From contig JAEZHS010000525.1 of assembly GCA_023436825.1 (NCBI GenBank), positions 1-7,759 on the forward strand: 7,759 nt of DNA. Reading direction: 5' to 3'. The translations under genes were made by a program, and so were the position numbers. This document shows, piece by piece, positions 1 to 6,361 of the stretch. The DNA comes from Pseudomonadota bacterium. Lineage in GTDB: Bacteria > Pseudomonadota > Alphaproteobacteria > Reyranellales > Reyranellaceae. Below the pieces are notes generated by a model. That model made no database searches, was not told the DNA's origin, and saw only the letters and a list, made by a program, of their open reading frames with translations. The stretch's first letter is position 1, and the number at the start of each line of letters is the position of its first letter.

Positions 1-119
1 GGCGTGCGTCGCCGCCGGCCGGCCGGCAGCCCGGCGACGCGCGGCGTCAGGCGTTCCCGGCGCGAGCGAAGGAAATCGCCCAGTTCATTGCGGCTGCGGT
101 CGGACAGGGTGGCATCCAT
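1..119 (-). CDS. MmyB-like XRE-family transcriptional regulator, N-terminal fragment (runs off left edge)
   Basis: Only the first 39 codons are in the window; the gene continues beyond position 1. It starts at an ATG at 119-117. The visible protein has the pattern LGDFLRSRRERLTP (residues 13-26), then GLPAG (30-34), a basic run RRRRT (35-39) and a partial Pro codon. This is the typical start of MmyB-like regulators, which normally go on with a P-G-L-R-R-E-E segment, a Cro/CI-type helix-turn-helix and a C-terminal ligand-binding domain (MLTR_LBD). Those parts lie outside, so the assignment rests on the N-terminus alone. Family knowledge: these regulators are often divergent from an oxidoreductase gene that they control, and here an MDR oxidoreductase starts 76 bp away on the other strand. 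I infer that it regulates that gene and itself. There is no good Shine-Dalgarno sequence before the ATG, so the transcript may be nearly leaderless. Confidence 0.8.
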   Translation of the reverse strand, partial: MDATLSDRSRNELGDFLRSRRERLTPRVAGLPAGRRRRT

Positions 120-128
120 GATCCCAGG

Positions 129-158
129 ATAATACCAGGTCTGAATATCGATCGTCAG
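129..158 (-). promoter_or_regulatory. Possible promoter of the MmyB-like regulator gene
   Basis: On the minus strand a -35-like CTGACG (158-153, 4 of 6 to TTGACA) is followed after 18 nt by TATTAT (134-129), a -10-like hexamer matching 4 of 6 positions. Transcription would begin near 122, only a few bases before the ATG at 119. This would explain the missing ribosome binding site. It is a visual match only. For the opposite direction I see only weak hexamers (CTGAAT at 141-146, TGTATC at 163-168). Confidence 0.3.
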
Positions 159-195
159 GCTCTGTATCCGTGGCTGTCCGCAACAAGAGGCGCCC

Positions 196-1278
196 ATGAA
201 AGCTGCAGTTCTGAAGGCGTTTGGTTCACCTCTCGTCGTCGAAACCGTGCCCGACCCGATGCTGGGCACGGGCGAGGTGATCGTCGATGTCGCCGCGACC
301 AAGGTGCTCGCCTATGCCGGCGACGTGCTGAGCGGTCAGCGCCGTTATCTGCTGGAACCGCCGGTGATTCCGGGCGCCGGCTGCATCGGCCGCGTGCGCG
401 AGCTCGGACCCGACGCAACGGAGCTGGCTCCGGGGGACTGGGTGTTCTGCGATCCGACGGTACGCTCGCGAGACAACGCGCAGGCGCCCGATATCATCCT
501 GCAGGGCCTGACTGCCGGCAGCGAGCGCGCGAAGCGCCTGCAAGAGTACTTTCATGACGGTTCGTGGGCCGAGCGCACGCGCGTGCCGACGGAATGCGTC
601 GTGCCCATCGGTCCGTTGAGCGATGCGGAAGCAGCCGTCTCATGGTGCGCATTCGGCACCTTCGTGGTGGCCTATGGCGGCTTCGTCGCGGCCAACCTGC
701 AGGCGGGCGAGACTGTCCTGGTCAACGGCGCGACCGGCGCCTTCGGCAGCGGCGCCGTCGCCGTGGCGCTGGCGATGGGCGCCAGCTCCGTGATCGCCAC
801 GGGTCGCAACCAACAGGCTCTCGATGATCTGGCGCGACGCTTCGGCCAACGCGTGCGGCCGGTCCGCAAGGCCGTCGACGAGGAGCGCGATCGCCGTGCT
901 ATCGTCGACGCCGCGGCGGCGCCGATCGACTGTGTACTCGATCTCCTGCCGCCCGCCGCCACGCCAGCCCAGGTGCGGGCCGCGCTGCTCACCGTGCGGT
1001 CCTATGGGCGCGTCGTATTGATGGGCGGCGTCCGCCAGGACGTTGCCGTTCCGTACGACTGGCTGATGCGCAACTGCATCACCATTCACGGCCAGTGGAT
1101 GTACCGGCGCGATTCGATCGGACGCCTGATCGCACTCGTCCGCGCCGGTCTGCTGAGCCTCGACCACCATGAGGCGAAGTGCTTTGGCCTCGACGAGGTG
1201 AACCAGGCAATCGCCTGCGCCGCCGCCACCGCGGGTCCATTCAACATGACAGTGTTGCGACCTCAGTCATTTCGATGA
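196..1278 (+). CDS. Zinc-independent MDR-family oxidoreductase (quinone oxidoreductase-like)
   Basis: A 360-residue protein of the medium-chain dehydrogenase/reductase superfamily, presumably a cytoplasmic NAD(P)H-dependent reductase or dehydrogenase; its substrate cannot be read from the sequence. The N-terminal GroES-like domain (about 1-150) has PPVIPGAGCIGRV (55-67) and a PGDWVF turn (79-84). The Rossmann domain (about 170-300) carries VNGATGAFGSGAV (176-188), a dinucleotide-binding motif. An Arg in ATGRN (201-205), after the second strand, hints at NADPH preference. The usual catalytic zinc ligands are absent: where Zn-ADHs have GHE there is GAG (60-62), and there is no four-cysteine structural zinc lobe. 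This places it with the QOR-like, zinc-free branch. ATG is preceded by AAGAGG (185-190) at 5 nt spacing, supporting this start. It is divergent from the MmyB-like regulator, its probable controller, and converges on the RND gene with only 8 bp between stop codons. Confidence 0.88.
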   Translation: MKAAVLKAFGSPLVVETVPDPMLGTGEVIVDVAATKVLAYAGDVLSGQRRYLLEPPVIPGAGCIGRVRELGPDATELAPGDWVFCDPTVRSRDNAQAPDIILQGLTAGSERAKRLQEYFHDGSWAERTRVPTECVVPIGPLSDAEAAVSWCAFGTFVVAYGGFVAANLQAGETVLVNGATGAFGSGAVAVALAMGASSVIATGRNQQALDDLARRFGQRVRPVRKAVDEERDRRAIVDAAAAPIDCVLDLLPPAATPAQVRAALLTVRSYGRVVLMGGVRQDVAVPYDWLMRNCITIHGQWMYRRDSIGRLIALVRAGLLSLDHHEAKCFGLDEVNQAIACAAATAGPFNMTVLRPQSFR

Positions 1279-1286
1279 CGTATGAC

Positions 1287-4200
1287 CTATTCGGCGGCGA
1301 GCGGCAGCGGGATGGACGCCGGCGTCGGCGCCAGGACCGCGGCAGCCTGCGTCGCCGGCCGCTTCACCCGGAACCAGGCGGCGTAGAGCGCCGGCAGGAA
1401 GAGCAAGGTGAGGGCGGTCGCCACCAGCAGGCCGCCCATCAGCGCGACCGCCATCGGGCCCCAGAACACGCTCCGGGAGAGCGGGATCATGGCGAAGATG
1501 GCGGTGCCGGCGGTGAGCAGGATGGGCCGGGCGCGGCGCACCGTGGCGTCGATCACGGCGTCCCAGGCGGAGTGCCCGGCGGCAATGTCCTGGTCGATCT
1601 GGTCGACCAGGATCACCGAGTTGCGCATGATCATGCCGGCGAGCGCGATCACGCCCAGCAGCGAGACGAAGCCGAACGGCTGATTGAACGCCAGCAGGAA
1701 CAGCGACACGCCGATCAGCCCCAGCGGTGCGGTCAGCACCACGAGCGCCAGCTTGGAGAAGCTCTGCAGCTGCAGCATCAGGAACAGCATCATCAGGAAG
1801 ACCATGACCGGCATCATCTTGAAGATGGAGCCCTGGCTCTTGGCGCTCTCCTCGCTGTCGCCGCCGACCTCGATGCGATAGCCCGGCGGCAGCTCGGCGC
1901 GAACCGGCGCCAGCGCCTTGTCGATGCGGGCGGCGACGTCGGGACCCTGCACGCCGTCGACCACTCCGGCGCGCACTGTCATCAGAAGGTCCTTGTTGCG
2001 TCGCCACAGAATCGGCTCCTCGAGCTCGAAGTGCAGCTTGGCGAGCTGGGCGAGCGAAACAACCCCGCCGTTGCCGGTGCGCAGGTTGATCGCCTCCAGG
2101 CCCTCGACGCTGAGGCGTTCGGCCGGCACGGCGCGGGCCACCACGTCGATCGTCTCGGTCCGGTCGCGGTACTGCGTCACGGTCACGCCCGACAGCAGCG
2201 TCTGCAGCGTGTTTCCCAAGAGCTGTGAATCGACGCCGAGTGCACGCGCCTTGTTCTGGTCGACCTCGAGCCGCACCGTCTTGGCAAGCTCGTTCCAGTC
2301 GAAGTTGATGTCGCGCGTGGCCGGATCGGCCTTGAACACCTGGCGGACCTTCTCGGCCGCGGCGCGGACCTGCTGCGGATCGTCGCCCAGCACGCGGAAC
2401 ATCACCGGATAGCTGACCGGCGGGCCGTTCTGCAGACGCTGCACGCGGGCGCGCACGGCCTCGAAGCCGTTGGCGAACAGGTCGTTCAGCTCGGCGACCA
2501 CGCGCTCGCGGGCGACCAGGTCCTTGGTCATGACGATGACCTGGCCGAAGTTCGCATTGGAGAGTTCCGGCACGGTCGGCAGGTAGAAACGCGGGCTGCC
2601 GGCGCCGACATAGGACGTGTAGAAGGCGACGTCCTGGTTCTCGCCCAGCCACTTCTCCAGGCGACGCACTTCGCGGTCGGTGGCGGCCCACGAGGCGCCC
2701 TGCGCCAGCTTCAGGTCGACGATGAGCTCGGGCCGGTTGGCCGTGGGAAAGAACTGCTTCTGCACCAGGGTGAAGGCGCCCATCGAGCCGACGAACGCGA
2801 GCGCGGTGATCGCGATCGTGGTCTTGCGCCAGGTCACGCACCACACGACCAGCTTGCGGAAGGCGGTGTAAAGCCGGCCGGCATAGGGATCGTGATGATG
2901 GACCTTGGGCGTCGGCAGCAGGTGATAGCCCATCCACGGCGTGAACAGCACGGCCACGAACCAGGAGATGATCAGCGACAGGCCGACCACCCAGAAGATC
3001 GAGTTGGTGTACTCGCCCGCGCTCGAGCGCGCGAAGCCCACCGGCACGAAGCCGACGGCGGTGACCAGCGTGCCGGTCAGCATGGGGAAGGCGGTCGAAG
3101 TGTAGGCGTAGGTCGCGGCCTCGAGCCGGCTCGCACCCTGTTCCAGCTTCACCATCATCATCTCGACGGCGATGATGGCGTCGTCGACCAGCAGGCCGAG
3201 CGCAATGATCAGCGCGCCGAGCGAGATGCGCTGGAAGTCGATGCCGAGCAGCAGCATGCCGACGAAGGTGATGGCCAGAACCAGCGGCACCGACATTGCG
3301 ACGATGACGCCGGTACGCACGCCGAGACTGATGAATGACACGACCAGCACGATGGCCAGCGCCTCGAGCAGCGAGGAGATGAACTCCTCGAACGACTTGT
3401 CGACGACCTCGGGCTGGTTGGCAACGCGATGCACCGTGACGCCGACCGGCAGCTCCTTCTCGACGTCGGCCATCACCGTGTCGAGCGCCTTGCCCAGCGT
3501 CTGCACGTTGCCGCCCGGGGCCATGACGACGCCGAGCCCGATCACCGGCTTGCCCTTGAAGCGCATCGAGATCTGCTGCGGGTCCTGGTAGCCACGCTTG
3601 ATCTCGGCCACGTCCGACAGCATCAGCGTGCGGCCGTTGGCGCTGAACGGCAGGGCCGCCAGCTCCTCGGCCGAGAGCGGCGCGCCGTCGACGCGCACCG
3701 ACACGCGCTCGCCCTTGGTCTCGACCGTGCCGGCGGCGACGATGGCGTTCTGGCGGCGCACGACCTCCAGGATCTGGTCGACCGGGACGCCCAGCATGGC
3801 GAGCCGCGCGTGGCTGAACTCGATGTAGATCTTCTCGTCCTGCAGGCCGATCAGGTCGGCCTTGGTGACGTCGGGCATGCGCAGCAGGCGCTGGCGCACG
3901 GCCTTGGCGATCTCCTTGACCTCGGCCGGCGAGAAGCCGTCGGCCTCGAAGGCCCAGATCAGGCTGTAGGTGTCGCCGTATTCGTCATTGAAGAATGGCC
4001 CGACCACGCCTTGCGGCAGCGAGCCCCTGATGTCGCCGACCTTCTTGCGCACTTGGTACCAGAGATCGGGCACCTTGGCGGGCGGGGTGTCGTCGCGCAG
4101 TGAGACGTAGATCACCGTTTCGCCAGGCTTGGTGTAGCTGTTGACGAAGTTGAAGTAGGGCAGTTCCTGCAGCTTGGTTTCGATCTTCTCGGTGACCTGC

Positions 4201-4394
4201 TGCTCCATCTCGCGCGAGGTGGCGCCCGGCCAGGCGGCCGACACCACCATCTGCTTGATGGTGAAGGGTGGATCCTCGGCGCGGCCGAGATTGAAGAAGG
4301 CGTAAACACCGGCCGCGACCAGGGCGATCATGAAGAACACGGTCAGCGTGCTGTACTTCAGCGCCAGCGCCGACAGGTTGGTGCGCGTGGTCAT
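1287..4394 (-). CDS. RND-family efflux pump, inner-membrane permease subunit
   Basis: A full-length 1035-residue proton-driven RND exporter (AcrB/TriC-like, HAE-1 type), the inner-membrane motor of a tripartite efflux complex. Visible layout: TM1 about 17-36; first periplasmic loop about 37-335, opening with GRAEDPPFTIK (37-47) and WPGATSREMEQQV (55-67); TM2-TM6 about 343-490; TM7 about 524-544; second periplasmic loop about 545-858; TM8-TM12 about 860-1007; then an Ala/Pro-rich tail. The proton-relay pair is present in TM4 as Asp404-Asp405 in GLLVDDAIIAVE. In TM10 the motif GMIMRNSVILVD has Arg924 where AcrB has its relay Lys940; TM11 keeps a Thr (961) after RPILL. The GGGGGAG-type ribosome binding site lies within 4400-4408, just before the ATG. 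The gene follows the adaptor gene after 30 bp and is surely its operon partner. There is no outer-membrane channel gene downstream. The start resembles TriC-like pumps, but substrates (drugs, biocides, solvents, or metabolites) cannot be told. Confidence 0.95.
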   Translation of the reverse strand: MTTRTNLSALALKYSTLTVFFMIALVAAGVYAFFNLGRAEDPPFTIKQMVVSAAWPGATSREMEQQVTEKIETKLQELPYFNFVNSYTKPGETVIYVSLRDDTPPAKVPDLWYQVRKKVGDIRGSLPQGVVGPFFNDEYGDTYSLIWAFEADGFSPAEVKEIAKAVRQRLLRMPDVTKADLIGLQDEKIYIEFSHARLAMLGVPVDQILEVVRRQNAIVAAGTVETKGERVSVRVDGAPLSAEELAALPFSANGRTLMLSDVAEIKRGYQDPQQISMRFKGKPVIGLGVVMAPGGNVQTLGKALDTVMADVEKELPVGVTVHRVANQPEVVDKSFEEFISSLLEALAIVLVVSFISLGVRTGVIVAMSVPLVLAITFVGMLLLGIDFQRISLGALIIALGLLVDDAIIAVEMMMVKLEQGASRLEAATYAYTSTAFPMLTGTLVTAVGFVPVGFARSSAGEYTNSIFWVVGLSLIISWFVAVLFTPWMGYHLLPTPKVHHHDPYAGRLYTAFRKLVVWCVTWRKTTIAITALAFVGSMGAFTLVQKQFFPTANRPELIVDLKLAQGASWAATDREVRRLEKWLGENQDVAFYTSYVGAGSPRFYLPTVPELSNANFGQVIVMTKDLVARERVVAELNDLFANGFEAVRARVQRLQNGPPVSYPVMFRVLGDDPQQVRAAAEKVRQVFKADPATRDINFDWNELAKTVRLEVDQNKARALGVDSQLLGNTLQTLLSGVTVTQYRDRTETIDVVARAVPAERLSVEGLEAINLRTGNGGVVSLAQLAKLHFELEEPILWRRNKDLLMTVRAGVVDGVQGPDVAARIDKALAPVRAELPPGYRIEVGGDSEESAKSQGSIFKMMPVMVFLMMLFLMLQLQSFSKLALVVLTAPLGLIGVSLFLLAFNQPFGFVSLLGVIALAGMIMRNSVILVDQIDQDIAAGHSAWDAVIDATVRRARPILLTAGTAIFAMIPLSRSVFWGPMAVALMGGLLVATALTLLFLPALYAAWFRVKRPATQAAAVLAPTPASIPLPLAAE

Positions 4395-4424
4395 GAGTCT
4401 CTCCCCCGGAGCCGGGTCGTTGGA

Positions 4425-5582
4425 CTAACGCGCGGCCTGCATCTGTGCCGGAACGGGCTTCACCTTCTGCCCGGCCTCGAGCTTGTGAACGCCGGCAGTG
4501 GCTATGAGCTCACCGTCCTTGACGCCCGAGGCGATGGCGGCGGTCTCGTCGCGCCAGCGCGCGATGGTGACGGTGCGCAGCGCCACGGTGCCGCTCTCCT
4601 TGTCGACCACCCACACGGCGGGCTGCGTGCCGCGCTGGAAGATCGCCGACAGGGGCACCTCGGCGACGCTCTGCGCATCCGGCCGCTCGAACGCCAAGGT
4701 CGCGGTCATGCCGAGCCCGATGAAAGCCGGCTGCTCGATCACGCTGAAGCGCGCCGGATAGGTCCGCGTCATGGGATCGGCGCTGGGCGAGAGCTCGCGC
4801 AGGCGCACGGCGTATCGGTGGCCGGGGTCGGACCACAGCTCGAAGCTTGCGGCGCCCGCGGCGCGCACGGTCTTCAGCCGGTGCTCGGGCACGCCCACCA
4901 GGATCTCGAGCTCGTCGGTGCGCGCCACGCGCACGACGCCCTGACCCTGGGCCATCACCTGGCCGACCTCGGCCTGTACGGCCGTCACGACGCCGTCCGT
5001 ATCGGCGCGCAGCTCGGTATAGGCGAGGTTGTTCTCGGCCGAGGCGAGCTGGCTCCTGGCCTGCTCGACACGGGCCTGGGCCGTGGCGGCGAGCGACTGG
5101 CGCTGCTCCATCGTCTGCGCCGTGAACACTGCGGTGCCACGCAGGTTGAGATAGCGCTCGTGATCGGCCTTGGCGCGTGTGTAGTCGGCTTCGGCCGACG
5201 CCAGGGCGGCGCGGGCATTGTCGACGGCCAGGCGATAGTCGGCGGGATCGAGCTGGGCGATCAGGTCGCCGGGCTTCACGGTGGTGCCGACATCGACGGC
5301 GCGGGCGACGATCTTGCCGGCGACGCGGAAGCCCAGGTTGCTCTCGATACGCGGCACGATGGTGCCGGCAAGGACCAGCGACTGGCTGCGGCGCTGGTAG
5401 GCGATCTCCGCGACCCGCGCCGGACGGACCGCGGGCTCGTTTGCGGCCACGGGGCGCGAGGCATTGGCGGCAGTCCAGGAAAGGGCGGCGAAGCCGGCGG
5501 CGGCAGCAGCACCGGCACCCAGGACGATAACGACCGCCTTGAACGGAACCTTGCCGAGGAGCTGGGCGTACGGAACACGCAT
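4425..5582 (-). CDS. Efflux RND transporter periplasmic adaptor (membrane fusion protein)
   Basis: A 385-residue adaptor of the HlyD/AcrA type that would bridge the RND pump to an outer-membrane channel. One N-terminal hydrophobic segment (about 15-37) serves as signal or membrane anchor. No Cys follows it, so unlike AcrA or MexA it does not look like a lipoprotein. Domains in order: first half of the lipoyl/barrel-sandwich domain (GFRVAGKIVARAVDVGTTV at 84-102, then KPGDLIAQLD at 103-112); an alpha-helical hairpin rich in Ala, Glu, Gln and Arg (about 115-185); second lipoyl half (LRADTDGVVTAVQAEVGQVM at 191-210); beta-barrel (about 225-300); membrane-proximal domain to the end. A longer reading from TTG at 5600 is open, but GGAAGGA (5598-5592) sits 9 nt before the ATG at 5582 and would lie inside that longer protein, so I chose the ATG. 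It is first in the operon with the RND gene and divergent from tetR, which probably represses it. Confidence 0.93.
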   Translation of the reverse strand: MRVPYAQLLGKVPFKAVVIVLGAGAAAAAGFAALSWTAANASRPVAANEPAVRPARVAEIAYQRRSQSLVLAGTIVPRIESNLGFRVAGKIVARAVDVGTTVKPGDLIAQLDPADYRLAVDNARAALASAEADYTRAKADHERYLNLRGTAVFTAQTMEQRQSLAATAQARVEQARSQLASAENNLAYTELRADTDGVVTAVQAEVGQVMAQGQGVVRVARTDELEILVGVPEHRLKTVRAAGAASFELWSDPGHRYAVRLRELSPSADPMTRTYPARFSVIEQPAFIGLGMTATLAFERPDAQSVAEVPLSAIFQRGTQPAVWVVDKESGTVALRTVTIARWRDETAAIASGVKDGELIATAGVHKLEAGQKVKPVPAQMQAAR

Positions 5583-5591
5583 GGCTAACCG

Positions 5592-5598
5592 TCCTTCC
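5592..5598 (-). promoter_or_regulatory. Shine-Dalgarno site of the adaptor gene (decides the start)
   Basis: The minus strand reads GGAAGGA, ending 9 nt before the ATG at 5582-5580. An in-frame TTG at 5600-5598 would overlap this site and has no comparable site of its own. Confidence 0.75.
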
Positions 5599-5603
5599 AA
5601 GGT

Positions 5604-5637
5604 TTACACTGTTCAGAAGACCACCTGAACAATGTTA
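5604..5637. promoter_or_regulatory. Inverted repeat 1: probable TetR operator, proximal to the adaptor gene
   Basis: The arms are 13 bp (5604-5616 and 5625-5637) with 11 of 13 positions paired, separated by an 8-nt spacer. The perfect core is TGTTCAG (5610-5616) against CTGAACA (5625-5631). It ends only 6 bp upstream of the adaptor's Shine-Dalgarno site, so a bound repressor would cover the start of the pump transcript or its promoter. Binding by the adjacent TetR protein is inferred from the divergent arrangement. Confidence 0.65.
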
Positions 5638-5648
5638 ACTGAACATTG
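5630..5648. promoter_or_regulatory. Overlapping perfect 7-bp dyad between the two larger inverted repeats
   Basis: CAATGTT (5630-5636) and AACATTG (5642-5648) are perfect inverted arms around a 5-nt spacer. The dyad overlaps one arm of each neighbouring inverted repeat. It could be the real dimer site, a third site, or a by-product of repeated half-sites; sequence alone does not decide. Confidence 0.45.
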
Positions 5649-5671
5649 ATAAGTTATCGGCGTTCAGATAA
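5635..5671. promoter_or_regulatory. Inverted repeat 2: probable TetR operator, proximal to tetR
   Basis: A nested dyad centred on G5653. The outer arms TTAACTGAAC (5635-5644) and GTTCAGATAA (5662-5671) pair at 9 of 10 positions. The inner GATAA-G-TTATC (5648-5658) is a perfect palindrome with the same centre. The outer arms share the CTGAAC/GTTCAG word with inverted repeat 1, whose centre is about 32.5 bp away, near three helical turns. It overlaps promoter-like hexamers on both strands, as expected for an autoregulating repressor site. Confidence 0.6.
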
Positions 5672-5674
5672 GAG
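5646..5674 (+). promoter_or_regulatory. Possible tetR promoter
   Basis: TTGATA (5646-5651) matches the -35 consensus at 5 of 6 positions. The -10 is poor: GATAAG (5667-5672) at 15 nt spacing or TAAGAG (5669-5674) at 17. Facing it on the minus strand, TTGACT (5678-5673) is the best -35 candidate for the pump operon, with a weak TAACTT (5656-5651) after 16 nt. Both overlap inverted repeat 2. These are visual matches only. Confidence 0.3.
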
Positions 5675-5680
5675 TCAAGT

Positions 5681-5690
5681 GGAAGGAGAT
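5681..5690 (+). promoter_or_regulatory. Strong Shine-Dalgarno site of tetR (supports a TTG start)
   Basis: GGAAGGAGAT contains a near-ideal ribosome binding core (GGAAGGAG, 5681-5688), with 7 nt to the TTG at 5696. The next in-frame alternative start, GTG at 5714, is too far from it. Confidence 0.75.
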
Positions 5691-5695
5691 CGTTT

Positions 5696-6358
5696 TTGAC
5701 AGGGTTCTCGACAGTGTTGCCGGCCGGCCGCAAGCGCCGCGGCGAGGGCCATACCCGCCGGGAGGAGATCCTCCAGGCCGCCAAGGAGCTGTTCCTCGAG
5801 CAGGGCTTCGAGTCGACCACGATACGTCGCATTGCCGACCGCGTCGGCATCTCCGCGCCGGCGCTGTACCTGTACTTCAAGGACAAAGACGAGCTGCTGG
5901 TGGCGCTGTGCGATCTCACGTTCGCCCACCTGATGGAAGCGGTCGACGAGATCGAGAAGACGGTGAGCGACCCGATGGCGCGCGTGCGCCGCTTCGGCGA
6001 AGCCTATGTCCGGTTTGGTCTCAGCCATCCCGACGAGTACCGGCTGGTGTTCATGGGCGCCCATATTCCCGAGTCGATCCGCAAGACCGGCCACAAGGCC
6101 GCGACCGACGATCCGACGAAGCCCGGGGTGGGCGGCGCGCTGGTGTTCAAGCGCCTGGTGACGATCCTGGGCGAGCTCCAGGCATCAGGCGTCAAGCTCA
6201 AGTATCCGACTGACACTTGCGGCGAGCTCTGCTGGATGGGTCTTCACGGCCTGGTCTCGGCCTTCATCGTGAAACCCGAGTTCCCGTGGTCGGATCGCGA
6301 GCTGCTGATCAACGGCATGCTCGACATCCATCTCGAGGGCATCCTGAGCGTAAGCTGA
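5696..6358 (+). CDS. TetR/AcrR-family transcriptional repressor with WHG-type C-terminal domain
   Basis: A 220-residue DNA-binding regulator, probably the local repressor of the adjacent efflux operon. The N-terminal TetR helix-turn-helix domain spans about 21-68: RREEILQAAKELF, then TTIRRIADRVGIS and the recognition-helix region APALYLYFKDKDELL. A basic stretch (GRKRRGEGHTRR, 11-22) precedes it. The C-terminal half has W180 and then LHGLVSAF (183-190), the signature of the TetR_C_33 (WHG) ligand-binding domain. The start codon is TTG, chosen for the strong ribosome binding site 7 nt upstream. It is divergent from the adaptor-RND operon across 113 bp filled with inverted repeats, the classic arrangement in which a TetR protein represses both itself and a pump until a ligand binds. 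The ligand is unknown. The gene ends 3 bp from the convergent TMEM43 stop. Confidence 0.92.
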   Translation: MTGFSTVLPAGRKRRGEGHTRREEILQAAKELFLEQGFESTTIRRIADRVGISAPALYLYFKDKDELLVALCDLTFAHLMEAVDEIEKTVSDPMARVRRFGEAYVRFGLSHPDEYRLVFMGAHIPESIRKTGHKAATDDPTKPGVGGALVFKRLVTILGELQASGVKLKYPTDTCGELCWMGLHGLVSAFIVKPEFPWSDRELLINGMLDIHLEGILSVS

Positions 6359-6361
6359 GCC

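Noticed and set aside
8..34. Repetitive GCCGGCCGGCCGG-like stretch near the left edge
   Set aside because: It is read as ordinary codons for the Leu-Pro-Ala-Gly and poly-Arg segment typical of the regulator family, so no separate repeat element is needed.
1266..1279. Hairpin GTCAT-TTCG-ATGAC at the end of the oxidoreductase gene as a terminator
   Set aside because: The stem is only 5 bp and AT-containing, lies over the stop codon and has no T-run. Too weak to call.
1179..2228. Plus-strand open frame of 349 codons antisense to the RND gene
   Set aside because: The translation is dominated by Gln, His, Arg, Glu and Asp with no domain, as expected from the complement of a high-GC gene; it also overlaps the end of the oxidoreductase gene.
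1267..2937. Long open frame (556 codons) on the minus strand inside the RND gene
   Set aside because: It overlaps the RND reading frame on the same strand, and its translation is Arg/Gly/Ala/Pro-rich low-complexity sequence with no recognisable domain. It is a high-GC frame shadow.
4485..5588. Plus-strand open frame of 367 codons antisense to the adaptor gene
   Set aside because: The adaptor on the minus strand is a clear full-length family member; the antisense product has biased composition and no recognisable motif.
5583..5600. Adaptor start at TTG 5600
   Set aside because: The strong GGAAGGA site would fall inside the coding region; it is well placed for the ATG at 5582 instead.
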